Counted from the stretch's first letter, positions 25,055 through 35,405 are shown. The stretch is 64,000 nt of DNA from Novosphingobium guangzhouense (GCF_002896965.1 NZ_LYMM01000084.1:62001-126000), one strand, 5' to 3'. Notes: generated by a model from the letters alone, not told the origin. Program-made: numbers and translations.

Positions 25055-26464
25055 TCAGGCGCTGTAGTACATGTCGAATTCAACGGCCGACGGCGTGGTT
25101 TCCCAACGCAGAACTTCGGGCCACTTGAGTTCGAGGTAGGCTTCGATCTGGTCTTCGGTGAACACGCCGCCTTCGAGAAGGAAGGCGTGGTCGGCCTGAA
25201 GGGCGTCCAGAGCTTCACGCAGCGAACCGCAGACGGTCGGCACTTCGGCGAGTTCGGCCGGCGGCAGATCGTAGAGGTTCTTGTCCATCGCTTCGCCCGG
25301 ATGGATCTTGTTCTTGATGCCGTCGAGGCCGGCCATCAGAAGCGAGGCGTAGCACAGGTAGGGGTTGGCCATCGCGTCGGGGAAGCGGAATTCCACGCGC
25401 TTTGCCTTGGTGCCCGCACCGTAGGGGATGCGGCACGAGGCCGAACGGTTGCGCGCCGAGTAGGCGAGCAGCACCGGTGCTTCGTAACCCGGAACCAGGC
25501 GCTTGTAGCTGTTGGTGGTCGGGTTGGTGAAGGCGTTCAGGGCCTTGGCGTGCTTGATGACGCCGCCGATGAAGTACAGGCAGGTGTCCGACAGACCGGC
25601 GTAGCCGTTGCCGGCGAAGGTGTTTTCACCTTCGTTCCAGATCGAGATATGCGTGTGCATGCCCGATCCGTTGTCCTTCATGATCGGCTTGGGCATGAAC
25701 GTTGCGGTCTTGCCGTAAGCCTGTGCGACCATGTGCACGACGTACTTGTAGATCTGCATGCGGTCAGCGGTGGTGACCAGCTTGCCGAAGGTCAGGCCCA
25801 GTTCGTGCTGCGCCGAGGCCACTTCGTGGTGGTGCTTGTCGCAGGGGAGGCCCATTTCGATCATGGTCGAAACCATTTCGGCGCGGATGTCGACAGCCGA
25901 ATCGACCGGAGCGACGGGGAAGTAGCCGCCCTTCGCACGCGGACGGTGAGCGAGGTTGCCCACGTCGTAGTCCTTGTTCGAGTTGGTCGGCAGTTCGATG
26001 TCGTCGATCTTGAAGCCGTTGCCGTCGTAGCCGTCGTAGAACTTCACGTCGTCGAACATGAAGAATTCGGCTTCGGGGCCGACGAACACGGTGTCGCCGA
26101 AGCCGGCCGACTTGACGAACGATTCAGCGCGCTTCGCGGTCGAACGCGGGTCGCGGGCGTAGAGTTCGCCGGTCGAGGGTTCGACGATGTCGCAGAACAG
26201 GATCAGCATCGGCGTGGCCGAGAACGGATCGACGTACACGGCGTCGAGGTCGGGCTTGAGGATCATGTCCGACTCGTTGATGGCCTTCCAGCCTTCGATC
26301 GACGAACCGTCGAACATGAGGCCGTCTTCCAGCTCATCTTCGCCGAGGACGGTCGAGACCATGGTCAGGTGCTGCCACTTGCCCTTGGGGTCCGTGAAGC
26401 GAAGATCGACCCATTCGATCTCCTCGTCCTTGATCTGCTTGAGGACGTCCTTTGCACTTGCCAT
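25055..26464 (-). CDS. glnA: Glutamine synthetase type I
   Basis: A 469-residue cytoplasmic enzyme that forms glutamine from glutamate, ammonia and ATP as a dodecamer. Visible family signatures are FDGSSIEGW (about residue 52), the VGPEAEFFMFD metal site (about 128), NGSGMHTHISIW (about 265) and NRSASCRIPY (about 340). The adenylylation loop carries DKNLYDLPP (Tyr near 398), so the enzyme is of the GlnE-regulated beta type. It lies 105 bases after glnB on the same strand, and the two are probably co-transcribed from the sigma-54 promoter upstream of glnB. Confidence 0.98.
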   Translation of the reverse strand: MASAKDVLKQIKDEEIEWVDLRFTDPKGKWQHLTMVSTVLGEDELEDGLMFDGSSIEGWKAINESDMILKPDLDAVYVDPFSATPMLILFCDIVEPSTGELYARDPRSTAKRAESFVKSAGFGDTVFVGPEAEFFMFDDVKFYDGYDGNGFKIDDIELPTNSNKDYDVGNLAHRPRAKGGYFPVAPVDSAVDIRAEMVSTMIEMGLPCDKHHHEVASAQHELGLTFGKLVTTADRMQIYKYVVHMVAQAYGKTATFMPKPIMKDNGSGMHTHISIWNEGENTFAGNGYAGLSDTCLYFIGGVIKHAKALNAFTNPTTNSYKRLVPGYEAPVLLAYSARNRSASCRIPYGAGTKAKRVEFRFPDAMANPYLCYASLLMAGLDGIKNKIHPGEAMDKNLYDLPPAELAEVPTVCGSLREALDALQADHAFLLEGGVFTEDQIEAYLELKWPEVLRWETTPSAVEFDMYYSA

Positions 26465-26569
26465 TTTCTTGGTTCTCCAGCGTTACTCTTCCGATCCCGA
26501 AAGAGGATAGGGTAGTCTTGTCACGGGAATGCGACGGTCCCCACCATCGCAGCCCAATCCATCGGATAC

Positions 26570-26908
26570 TTAGAGCGCGTCGTCGTCCCGCTCGCCGGTG
26601 CGAATCCGCACTGCGGTTTCCACGGGCACGACGAAAATCTTGCCGTCGCCGATGCGGCCGGTCTGCGCGGCGTCGGCGATCGCTTCGACCACGCGTTCGG
26701 CCAGCGCGTCGGGCACGACGACTTCGAGCTTAACCTTGGGAAGGAAATCCACGACGTATTCGGCGCCGCGGTAGAGTTCGGTATGGCCCTTCTGGCGGCC
26801 AAAGCCTTTCGCCTCGGTAACGGTGATGCCCGAGACGCCGACTTCGTGCAGCGCCTCCTTCACTTCGTCGAGCTTGAACGGCTTGATGATGGCTTCGATC
26901 TTCTTCAC
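26570..26908 (-). CDS. glnB: Nitrogen regulatory protein P-II
   Basis: A 112-residue trimeric signal protein that reports nitrogen and carbon status (glutamine, 2-oxoglutarate, ATP/ADP) to glutamine synthetase adenylylation and NtrB. It starts MKKIEAIIKPFKLDEVKEAL. The T-loop GHTELYRGAEY has the uridylylated tyrosine at position 51, and the C-terminus GDGKIFVVPVETAVRIRTGE is conserved. It is the first gene of glnB-glnA, with a near-consensus sigma-54 promoter about 85 bases upstream. Confidence 0.98.
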   Translation of the reverse strand: MKKIEAIIKPFKLDEVKEALHEVGVSGITVTEAKGFGRQKGHTELYRGAEYVVDFLPKVKLEVVVPDALAERVVEAIADAAQTGRIGDGKIFVVPVETAVRIRTGERDDDAL

Positions 26909-26991
26909 GCCTGCCTGGACCCCTGCACTTGCACCCGGACTGTATTCTGAGGGTACCGGTCCGGGAACCAGATGCCTCGCGCGCGATTCCC

Positions 26992-27008
26992 ATCAAGAAT
27001 CGTGCCAA
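26992..27008 (-). promoter_or_regulatory. Sigma-54 promoter of glnB-glnA
   Basis: On the minus strand the site reads TTGGCACG-ATTC-TTGAT. The sigma-54 consensus is YTGGCACG-N4-TTGCW; all -24 bases and TTG of the -12 element match, the only departure being A for C. Transcription would start roughly 70-75 bases before glnB. RpoN/NtrC control of glnBA is well known in other proteobacteria. Confidence 0.75.
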
Positions 27009-27253
27009 TGCGGTCGGCCTACTGATAGGCCGAGTGTGCGCCTGCGAAAAGACCGGATTTGGGCGATTTACCCGGTCAGTAAACAATCTGTCGCATATGA
27101 TGCGGCGGGTTTGGGAAATCTTGTGTTCAATATTCGGGCAAGTGCTGCCTGAAAATTGTGCATTGCTGCTCGCTTGGGCAGTTTGCCCCTGTGGCGGGCC
27201 GTCGCGCTGACGCCGCTCCGACGCCGCGCTGACGCCGCGGGGAGCGCAGGCAT
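27009..27253. other. Non-coding stretch upstream of the glnB promoter
   Basis: There is no convincing gene between glnB and argC (426 bases in all). This part should hold activator sites for the sigma-54 promoter, but I do not find a clear NtrC palindrome. It contains a 13-base direct repeat GCGCTGACGCCGC at 27204-27216 and 27226-27238. Confidence 0.5.
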
Positions 27254-27307
27254 AACGAAACGACCCGCAAAAAGCGGCGCGGGCTGCTTTTTGCGGGTCG
27301 TTTCGTT
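27254..27307 (-). terminator. Perfect 22-bp inverted repeat, probable argC terminator
   Basis: The arms 27254-27275 and 27286-27307 are exact complements around a 10-base GC-rich loop. The stem includes AAAAAGC / GCTTTTT, and the structure lies 28 bases past the argC stop. It is longer than an ordinary terminator and symmetric, so it could stop transcription from either side. Confidence 0.65.
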
Positions 27308-27334
27308 GTGCCGGTGAGGGTGGTTGCGGTCGAT

Positions 27335-28258
27335 TTAAAGCCGCAGGCCCGCCGTTTCGTCGAGTCCGGCCATGATATTGAGGTTCTGCACCGCAGCACC
27401 GCTTGCACCCTTGCCGAGATTGTCGAGAATCGCGACCAGGCGCGCCTGCGAACCGTCCTTTGCACCCAGCACGCGCAGGGTCAGGGTGTCCACCGGCTCC
27501 ATCGAGGCGCGCAGCAGCAGTTCGTCGGGCTGGTCGGCCTCGACCTTCACGACCTTGCTGTCCGCGTAGAATTCGGCCAGCGCGGCGCGCAGGGCATCAG
27601 CCGAACCGGCCTTGCCCATCATCGACAGATGCAGCGGCACTTCGACCAGCATGCCGCGATGGGCAGGGACAACGGCGGGGGCGAAGATCGGATCGTGGCC
27701 GATGCCCGCCTGCGCCTTCATTTCCGGCACATGCTTGTGGCCAAGCGCAAGGCCGTAGGCGCGGAAGGCGATGTCGGCATCGTCTTCGAACCGTGCAATC
27801 AGGGCCTTGCCGCCGCCCGAGTAACCCGAGACGGCATGGCAGACATAGGGCCAGTCGGCGGGCAGCAGACGGCTGCGCACCAGCGGCGCGACGAGGCCGA
27901 TGAAGCCGGTGGGATAGCAGCCCGGATTGCTGACGAAGCGGGCCTGCGCCACGGTGTCATGGCCGACGATCTCGGGGAAGCCGTAAGTCCAGCCTGCCGC
28001 GACGCGGTGGGCGGAAGACGCGTCGATCACGCGGGTACGATCTTTGGCGATCATGCCGACGGCGGCCTTGGCGGCATCGTCTGGCAGGCACAGGATCACG
28101 ACATCGGCATCGTTCAGCGCTTCCGCGCGCGCGGCGTCGTCCTTGCGCTTGTCATCGCCAAGCGTGATGAGCGAAAATTCGCTGCGGCCCGCCAGCCGGT
28201 CGGCGATTTCGAGGCCGGTGGTGCCCGCTGCACCGTCGATGAAGACGCTGGTGGTCAT
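27335..28258 (-). CDS. argC: N-acetyl-gamma-glutamyl-phosphate reductase (short type)
   Basis: A 307-residue cytoplasmic enzyme of arginine synthesis that reduces N-acetylglutamyl phosphate with NADPH. The dinucleotide-binding N-terminus VFIDGAAGTTGLEI and the catalytic cysteine in SNPGCYPTGF (about residue 112) are present. The length fits the short AgrC-type branch common in alphaproteobacteria. Its ATG overlaps the stop of the SH3 protein gene by 4 bases. Confidence 0.95.
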   Translation of the reverse strand: MTTSVFIDGAAGTTGLEIADRLAGRSEFSLITLGDDKRKDDAARAEALNDADVVILCLPDDAAKAAVGMIAKDRTRVIDASSAHRVAAGWTYGFPEIVGHDTVAQARFVSNPGCYPTGFIGLVAPLVRSRLLPADWPYVCHAVSGYSGGGKALIARFEDDADIAFRAYGLALGHKHVPEMKAQAGIGHDPIFAPAVVPAHRGMLVEVPLHLSMMGKAGSADALRAALAEFYADSKVVKVEADQPDELLLRASMEPVDTLTLRVLGAKDGSQARLVAILDNLGKGASGAAVQNLNIMAGLDETAGLRL

Positions 28259-28668
28259 GCCGCTTCCAGATCCGAGAGAGCCACGTAGCCGACCGCGCCG
28301 TCCTCACCCAGCTGGCCCCAGGACCAGGCGCCGGCGATGTCGAGCACGTTGAAGGTTTCGCCCGCCGGCAGATCGATGATGGCGTCGGCATCGTCGCGGC
28401 CGAACACGCGCAGGACCGCGCCGTCCTTCAGCGTGTGCGGCATCGGCACCGCATAGTGCGGCACGAAGTAGCGGCCTGCCAGCTTGATGTGGGCAAGGTC
28501 GCCGCGCACGGGCAGGTGACCGGGGTCGGCGCTCACACTGGGGCCTGTCATCGCCAGCATGGTCTGGGCAGGCATGCCGTCCGTCATGTCAAGGCGAGTA
28601 TACGAATCCACAGATGCCAACGCGGGTGCGTCTCCAAAGTCAAAGATGCGCGCGCCTAGCCGAGACAC
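28255..28668 (-). CDS. SH3-domain protein
   Basis: Up to 137 residues. The last 60 or so (VLRVFGRDDADAIIDLPAG, FNVLDIAGAWSWGQLGEDG, VGYVALSDLEAA) match the bacterial SH3 fold; the middle GHLPVRGDLAHIKLAGRYFVPHYAVPMPH is typical of an SH3-type protein found beside argC in sphingomonads. There is no signal peptide. The start is uncertain: GTG 28668 is the longest, while ATG 28587, preceded by a TATACT hexamer, is equally possible. It overlaps argC by 4 bases. Role unknown; ligand binding to peptides or wall fragments is usual for SH3 domains. Confidence 0.7.
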   Translation of the reverse strand: MSRLGARIFDFGDAPALASVDSYTRLDMTDGMPAQTMLAMTGPSVSADPGHLPVRGDLAHIKLAGRYFVPHYAVPMPHTLKDGAVLRVFGRDDADAIIDLPAGETFNVLDIAGAWSWGQLGEDGAVGYVALSDLEAA

Positions 28669-28704
28669 GCGGTTTTCGCAAGGTTGGGAGTTTGCGTGCC
28701 GTGT

Positions 28705-30087
<1,383 letters not shown>

Positions 30088-30136
30088 GGCCTGATTCTCT
30101 AGCCTCCACCCGAGCCTGAGTGCGAGAGGAAATTTG

Positions 30137-30964
30137 ATGCGATACTCCGGTATGGTTGTTGTTCTGGCCTTTGCGGCTGCTGCGTGCAGCGGATCGGGCA
30201 ACAGCGATCCGCAGCCGAGCGCCACCGTTGCCGCCAGCGAAGAGGCGCTGCCGATGGCCTCCACCGATGCCCCTTCCGAGGCGCCGCCGGTCAAGGGCCG
30301 CGCCGAAAAGGAAGAGAACGACCTTTACGAGTTCGGCTATTCCTACCCCGATGCGGCGGCGGCGCTGCCGGGGCTGCGCGCGATGCTTGACCGGAAGCTG
30401 GACGATACCAAGGGCGAACTGGTTTCCTCCGCGCGCAGTGACAAGGCGGAGATGGCCAAGGATGGCTTTCCCTATCACGCCCATTCGATGCAGGTGGACT
30501 GGAAGGTCGTGACCGATCTGCCGGGCTGGCTCTCGCTTTCTTCCGAGATGTACCAGTACAGCGGCGGCGCGCACGGGATGAGCGGGTTCGATACCCTGTT
30601 GTGGGATCGGGGCGCGGATACCGCGCGCAAGCCGCTGGATCTGTTCACCAGCCAGGACGCGTTGCGCAACGCCCTGCGCGCGCCGTTCTGCGACGGGCTG
30701 GACAAGGCGCGTGAGGGCAAGCGCGGAGAGCCGGTACAGCGTGACAGCGGGCAAATGTTCACCGAATGCATCGATCCCACCGCGCAGACGCTGATCCTGG
30801 GCTCTACCAACGGCAAGACCTTCGACCGCATCGGCGTGCTGGTGGCCCCTTACGAGGCGGGGCCTTACGCCGAAGGCAGCTATGAAGTGACCGTTCCGGT
30901 GACGGGCAAGGTGATGGCCGCGCTCAAGCCGCAGTATCGTTCGGCGTTCTCGGTGAAACCCTGA
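30137..30964 (+). CDS. Lipoprotein with DUF3298/DUF4163-like domain
   Basis: A 275-residue exported lipoprotein: the lipobox FAAAACSG (Cys about residue 17) is followed by a Ser/Pro/Ala-rich stretch. The region from NDLYEFGYSYPD to the end resembles the PdaC/RsiV-type fold (DUF4163 plus DUF3298), including LSLSSEMYQYSGGAHGMSG and FDRIGVLVAPYEAGPYAEGSYEV. Such domains occur in anti-sigma factors and lysozyme- or peptidoglycan-interacting proteins. It is divergent from the M17 peptidase gene with 49 bases between. Confidence 0.75.
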   Translation: MRYSGMVVVLAFAAAACSGSGNSDPQPSATVAASEEALPMASTDAPSEAPPVKGRAEKEENDLYEFGYSYPDAAAALPGLRAMLDRKLDDTKGELVSSARSDKAEMAKDGFPYHAHSMQVDWKVVTDLPGWLSLSSEMYQYSGGAHGMSGFDTLLWDRGADTARKPLDLFTSQDALRNALRAPFCDGLDKAREGKRGEPVQRDSGQMFTECIDPTAQTLILGSTNGKTFDRIGVLVAPYEAGPYAEGSYEVTVPVTGKVMAALKPQYRSAFSVKP

Positions 30965-31001
30965 TCTCGCAATTCCGCCCCCGATGCGCTATCTGGGGCG
31001 G

Positions 31002-31832
31002 ATGACCGAATACCAGATCGTAGAGCCCGGCCAGGAAGCGCTGCTGCGCGACGGCACCATCAAGCTGCATGGCCCCGAAGGCTTCGAAGGCATGCGCCGC
31101 GCAGGCGCGCTTGCCGCGAAGATCCTTGATGAGATCGCGCCGATGGTGCAGCCGGGCGTCACCACCGCCGCCATCGACGACAAGGTGCGCGAACTGACGC
31201 TGGCGGGCGGCGCGGTGCCGGCTACGCTTGGCTATCGCGGCTATGCGCATTCGTGCTGCATTTCGATCAACCATGTCGTCTGCCACGGCATCCCTTCGGA
31301 AAAGACGCTCAAGGACGGCGATATCGTCAACATCGACGTGACCCCGCTGCTGGACGGCTGGCACGGCGACACCAGCCGCATGTACCTGGTCGGCGACGTG
31401 GCGCTGAAGGCCCGCCGTCTGGTCGACGTGACTTACGAATGCCTGATGATCGGCATCGAGCAGGCCAAGCCCGGCAACCGGGTGGGAGACATCGGCGCGG
31501 CCATTCAGGCTTATGCCGAAGCGAACCGTTATGGCGTGGTGCGCGAATTCTGCGGCCATGGCTTGGGCCGTCTGTTCCATGATGCGCCCGAAGTGGTCCA
31601 TGCCGGTCGCCCCGGCACCGGGCCGGAACTGCGCCCCGGCATGTTCATGACGATCGAACCGATGATCAACCTGGGCAAGCCGCCGGTGAAGCTGCTCAAC
31701 GATGGCTGGACGGCGGTGACGCGCGACAAGTCGCTTTCCGCGCAGTTCGAACACTCGATCGGCATCACCGAAGACGGCTGTGAGATCTTCACCACCAGCC
31801 CCACCGGCCTGCACAAGCCGCCTTACGCCTGA
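31002..31832 (+). CDS. map: Methionine aminopeptidase, type I
   Basis: A 276-residue enzyme that removes the initiator methionine from new proteins. Metal ligands are visible: Asp in VNIDVTPL and HGDTSRMY, His in FCGHGLGRLFH, Glu in TIEPMIN and FEHSIGIT. The substrate-pocket histidine region INHVVCHGIP is present. The ATG at 31002 (MTEYQIVEPGQE) gives the normal N-terminus; an upstream ATG at 30984 in frame is less likely. Confidence 0.96.
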   Translation: MTEYQIVEPGQEALLRDGTIKLHGPEGFEGMRRAGALAAKILDEIAPMVQPGVTTAAIDDKVRELTLAGGAVPATLGYRGYAHSCCISINHVVCHGIPSEKTLKDGDIVNIDVTPLLDGWHGDTSRMYLVGDVALKARRLVDVTYECLMIGIEQAKPGNRVGDIGAAIQAYAEANRYGVVREFCGHGLGRLFHDAPEVVHAGRPGTGPELRPGMFMTIEPMINLGKPPVKLLNDGWTAVTRDKSLSAQFEHSIGITEDGCEIFTTSPTGLHKPPYA

Positions 31833-31935
31833 ACGGCGCCTGCCTGGCGACTGATCGCCCCGGCGCGCGTCTTGGCGCGTGACCGGGGGCGCGCTGCGTG
31901 ACAGCTTCCTTTTCGAAAGAAGAGGGAGAGCGATC

Positions 31936-32970
31936 ATGGCGGACCTGTCGGGCGGCATCCCGGTCGAGCGCGAATATGTCGTGGCGCAGCGGCCTGATGA
32001 CGGCATCCGCGATGCGGTGAACGTGTGGGTAGAGGAGGAGAACGGCCTTTTCGCCATGCGCGTGGGCGTGGAAGCCGTGGGCGCGCAGTGGGACCGGCAC
32101 GAACTGTGGCTGGACATCGCCTTCACGGACGGGCGGCTGTGGTCGCGTCGGGGCGACGGGGATGCGCACTCTGCCCATGACGCACAGGGGCGACCCACGG
32201 TGCGCGGCACCGGACCGCTGCGCTTCGAATGCACAGAGCCGTTCCATCGGTGGACGGCGGCCTTCGAAGGGCCGGTGGCGCGGACCAGCGCGCAGGAAAT
32301 CCTCGACAATCCGGACTTCACAGAGACAGCGTGGAGCGACATTGCCTTCACCATCGACATGCAGATGGCCGCGATCCCGTGGGAGCCGGGCACGATCCTG
32401 CCCGAAGCGGCAGAGGCGCTGGGCGGCAGGCAGGGCGATTACATGAGCCCGCGCTACGAACAGCTGTTCCGCTGCACCGGCACGCTTGTCATCGACGGAG
32501 AAGAGCGGACCTTTCGCGGCAATGGCCTGCGCATCCGCCGCACCGGATTTCGCGCTTTCGCGGGCTTCTGGGGCCATTGCTGGCAATCGGCGGTATTTCC
32601 TGACGGCCGCGCTTTCGGCTTCAATTCCTATCCCCCGCGGGAGGGGGAGGCGCCCAGCTATTCGGAAGGCTGGATCGTTGAACAGGGCGTGCGCACTGGG
32701 GCGCGGCCAGTGGGAATCCCGTGGCTGCGCAGGCTTTTGACCGGCGGAGAAGACGTGTCGTGCGTGCTGGAGACGGTGGACGGCCGCCGGGTGGAGATCG
32801 CCGGGCGGACTTTCGCCAACACCCGTTCGCGCGGGGGGCATGTGCTGCCGCCGGACTGGCCCAAGGACTGGCCCATCGTCCAGCAGGCCCACGCGGTCTA
32901 CACCTGGGACGGCGTGGAGACGACCGGCATGATCGAACGGTCAAGCAAGCCGAGCGTGATGGACCTGTAA
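31936..32970 (+). CDS. Uncharacterised conserved protein (DUF7064-like)
   Basis: A 344-residue soluble protein without signal peptide. It is rich in beta strands and Trp/Gly patterns such as HELWLDIAFTDGRLW, TGPLRFECTEPFHRWTAAFEGP and YEQLFRCTGTL, ending near AVYTWDGVETTGMIERS. These patterns remind me of DUF7064/AttH-like lipocalin-type proteins, several of which act on lipids or terpenoids, but I cannot name a function. GGGAGAG precedes the ATG. It stands alone between map and a receptor. Confidence 0.6.
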   Translation: MADLSGGIPVEREYVVAQRPDDGIRDAVNVWVEEENGLFAMRVGVEAVGAQWDRHELWLDIAFTDGRLWSRRGDGDAHSAHDAQGRPTVRGTGPLRFECTEPFHRWTAAFEGPVARTSAQEILDNPDFTETAWSDIAFTIDMQMAAIPWEPGTILPEAAEALGGRQGDYMSPRYEQLFRCTGTLVIDGEERTFRGNGLRIRRTGFRAFAGFWGHCWQSAVFPDGRAFGFNSYPPREGEAPSYSEGWIVEQGVRTGARPVGIPWLRRLLTGGEDVSCVLETVDGRRVEIAGRTFANTRSRGGHVLPPDWPKDWPIVQQAHAVYTWDGVETTGMIERSSKPSVMDL

Positions 32971-32976
32971 CGAAGA

Positions 32977-33002
32977 ACGGGGGCGCCTTGCGGCACCCCC
33001 GT
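32977..33002. terminator. Bidirectional hairpin between convergent genes
   Basis: An 11-bp stem with one mismatch (ACGGGGGCGCC / GGCACCCCCGT) and a 4-base loop, in the 39 bases between the stops of the plus-strand DUF7064-like gene and the minus-strand receptor gene. No T run is seen. Confidence 0.55.
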
Positions 33003-33009
33003 CGATCGA

Positions 33010-35211
33010 TCAGAACTTGTAGTTCGTGCTGACCATGAAGCTGCGCGGTTCGCCGTAGCGGTACTGGCTGAACGGGCCGACCTGGCTGTAATACTTCTTG
33101 TCGAACAGGTTCTCGACGTTGCCCTGCAGCTGCAGCGCCTCGGTCACGTTGTAGCGGGCCATCAGGTTGACCAGCACGTAGCTCTTCTGTTCGAAGCGGA
33201 AGGGCAGCGGGGTGGTGTTGCCTGCGTCGTCAAGAATGGGATCGCCATTCGCGTCCGTCTCGACGAGCACGGGGTTGTTGCCGTCCCGATAGACCTTGCT
33301 GCGGTAGTTCACGCCGCCGCCGAAGGTCAGGTCGCCGACGGTGTAGGTGGAGAACAGCTTGAGCATGCGGCGCGGCTGGTTGGTGTTGACGTCGTTGCCG
33401 AATGCGTCGCGGATCTTGAACTGGCTGTAGCCGGCATTGATGTTCCAGCCGGGCAGCGGTTCGCCGGTCACTTCGATTTCGAAGCCCTTGCTGACGGCGC
33501 CCTTGGCGGCGCGATAGGGCTGGAACAGCTGGCCGCCGCCCGGGATCGGGATCTGCACGCCGTCGATCTGGCCAAGGTTGTCCTGCTCGATGCGGAACAG
33601 CGCAACCGAGGTCTGCAGCGCTTCGTTGAAGAAGTTGCTCTTCAGGCCGACTTCGTAGGACTTGCCGGTGACCGGATCCAGCTGGTTGTAGTTTTCGTCA
33701 CGCAGGTTCTGCGGCTGGTAGATCGTGGTGTAGCTGGCATAGATGCGGTGGTTCGGCGTGATGTCCGCCAGCACACCGGCATAGGGGATGAACACGTTCT
33801 TGTCCCCGTACGTCGTCACGACGTTGTAAGCCTCGCCGTTGCGGCGCCAGGTCGCCAGGCGGCCGCCGCCGATGACCTTGAGCCAGTCAGCGACGTTCAC
33901 GCGCAGGGCGCCGTAGTAGCCGATCTGCTTGATGCGTTCCTGTTCCACGCGGGTTCCGGTTTCAAGGAAGCCGGGGTTGGGGTAGGAATTTTCGTCCCAG
34001 TTGTTGAAATCGCCTGCCGCCGGGAAGTTGTACGAGCAGATGGGATCGCCGTTGAGCGGGCAGAAGCTGTCCGTGTGACGGTTCAGGGTGCTGTTGAGGT
34101 AGCCCAGCACCAGATCGTGATCCCGGCCGAACACCGTCAGCTTGCCCTTCAGCTGGGCGTCGTAGCTGTTCTGGATGCTGACGCCGTAGGCCGAATAGGG
34201 GTTGCTTGCCAGCCCCAGCCCGGTTTCGCGATCGACCACGCCCGAAAGGTACAGGATCTCGGTGAATTGGGTGTTGCGCTGGCGGTTGTAGTTGCCCTGG
34301 ATGCTCCAGCCGTTGCCGAAGTCATGGCGCAGCGAGGTGAAGAAGTTCTGGTTGATCGTCTTCCAGGTCGTCCAGGGCTGCGTCGTGGTCTTCGAACGGC
34401 GCCATTCGGCGACCGTGCCGTCGCTGTAGAAGGTCGGCAGGCTGCCCCAGAAGACGCCGTGCGGATCGTTGCGCTGGTGGCTGAAGCCGACGCGCAGCAG
34501 GGTATCGGGCGTGATGTCCGCTTCCAGCGTGCCGTAGAGCACCAGCTTCTTGTTGCTGTAGTAGTCGGTGAAGGCATCGCCTTCTTCATAGCGCGCCACG
34601 CCGCGCACGCGCAGGCGACCGTCGGAGGTTACCGCGCCGCCGACATCGCCCGACAGGCGCCACGTGTCCCAGCTGCCGTAGCCGGCGTTGACATAGCCGG
34701 TCCAGTCGGTGCGGTCGGCATGCTTGCGCACCAGGTTGATCGATGCGGACGGATCGCCCACGCCGCTCAGCAGGCCGGTGGAGCCGCGCACGATTTCGAC
34801 GCGTTCATAGATCGAAAGGTCGGCCAGCGTTTCACCACGGTCACCGCCCAGCGCCCATGCCGTCGGCACGCCGTCGATCTGGGTGTTCTCGATCTCGAAG
34901 CCGCGCGCGAAGAACGAGTTGCGCACATCGTCGGTTTCGCTGACTGCAACGCCGACCCCGTTGTCGACCACGTCCTTGATGCTGATCAGGTTCTGGTCAA
35001 GGATGCGCTGTGCAGTGATGATGCTGACCGACTGCGGGGTTTCCTGAACCGAAAGGCCAAGGCCGGTTGCGGTGTCGATCTTGTCTTCAAGGGTATACTT
35101 GCCGGTGACGACGATCTGGTCGCTTTCGGCCCCTTCACCGGCGGTCTGCGCCATGGCGGGAGCAGCGAAGACGCCGGCGCAACCCAGCATCAGAGCGAAC
35201 TTGAACTTCAT
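33010..35211 (-). CDS. TonB-dependent siderophore receptor
   Basis: A 733-residue outer-membrane receptor. A signal peptide (FAAPAMAQ) is followed by TonB-box-like DQIVVTGKY, a plug domain (about residues 40-170, VQETPQSVSIITAQRILDQ and IYERVEIVRGSTGLLSGVG) and a barrel ending FMVSTNYKF. The layout is that of ferric hydroxamate/coprogen-type receptors (FhuE, FpvA class) without an STN domain. The ATG at 35211 is chosen because it starts the signal peptide. A Fur-like box is centred about 70 bases upstream, so iron repression is likely. Confidence 0.94.
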   Translation of the reverse strand: MKFKFALMLGCAGVFAAPAMAQTAGEGAESDQIVVTGKYTLEDKIDTATGLGLSVQETPQSVSIITAQRILDQNLISIKDVVDNGVGVAVSETDDVRNSFFARGFEIENTQIDGVPTAWALGGDRGETLADLSIYERVEIVRGSTGLLSGVGDPSASINLVRKHADRTDWTGYVNAGYGSWDTWRLSGDVGGAVTSDGRLRVRGVARYEEGDAFTDYYSNKKLVLYGTLEADITPDTLLRVGFSHQRNDPHGVFWGSLPTFYSDGTVAEWRRSKTTTQPWTTWKTINQNFFTSLRHDFGNGWSIQGNYNRQRNTQFTEILYLSGVVDRETGLGLASNPYSAYGVSIQNSYDAQLKGKLTVFGRDHDLVLGYLNSTLNRHTDSFCPLNGDPICSYNFPAAGDFNNWDENSYPNPGFLETGTRVEQERIKQIGYYGALRVNVADWLKVIGGGRLATWRRNGEAYNVVTTYGDKNVFIPYAGVLADITPNHRIYASYTTIYQPQNLRDENYNQLDPVTGKSYEVGLKSNFFNEALQTSVALFRIEQDNLGQIDGVQIPIPGGGQLFQPYRAAKGAVSKGFEIEVTGEPLPGWNINAGYSQFKIRDAFGNDVNTNQPRRMLKLFSTYTVGDLTFGGGVNYRSKVYRDGNNPVLVETDANGDPILDDAGNTTPLPFRFEQKSYVLVNLMARYNVTEALQLQGNVENLFDKKYYSQVGPFSQYRYGEPRSFMVSTNYKF

Positions 35212-35271
35212 AGGTAAATGACCCCTGATTGCGAGTGTCGGGCACTCGATTGCAGGGGCCGCTAACGGCAA

Positions 35272-35286
35272 TGCGGATCATTCGCA
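35272..35286. promoter_or_regulatory. Fur-like box upstream of the siderophore receptor
   Basis: TGCGGATCATTCGCA is a near-perfect 7-1-7 palindrome (one mismatch from TGCGAAT-C-ATTCGCA), 60 bases before the minus-strand receptor ATG. It is followed by CAATAGCAATATTTGCG, in which further half-sites can be read. Confidence 0.6.
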
Positions 35287-35405
35287 ATAGCAATATTTGC
35301 GCTACGATTTCATTTGTCGCCGAATGTTGCGAATCGGTATCAGTAACCGAACCGTCGGCCTGGCCGTCGATGGCTTGTCCGCGACTTTCCGGCGCTTTCC
35401 CGCAA

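Noticed and set aside
25187..26515. Plus-strand frame of 442 codons opposite glnA
   Set aside because: The minus strand encodes a fully conserved glutamine synthetase; the plus frame is an antisense shadow.
27127..27465. Minus-strand frames of about 110 codons between glnB and argC
   Set aside because: They overlap the argC 3' end and the 22-bp palindrome, with Arg/Ser-rich composition typical of non-coding GC-rich DNA.
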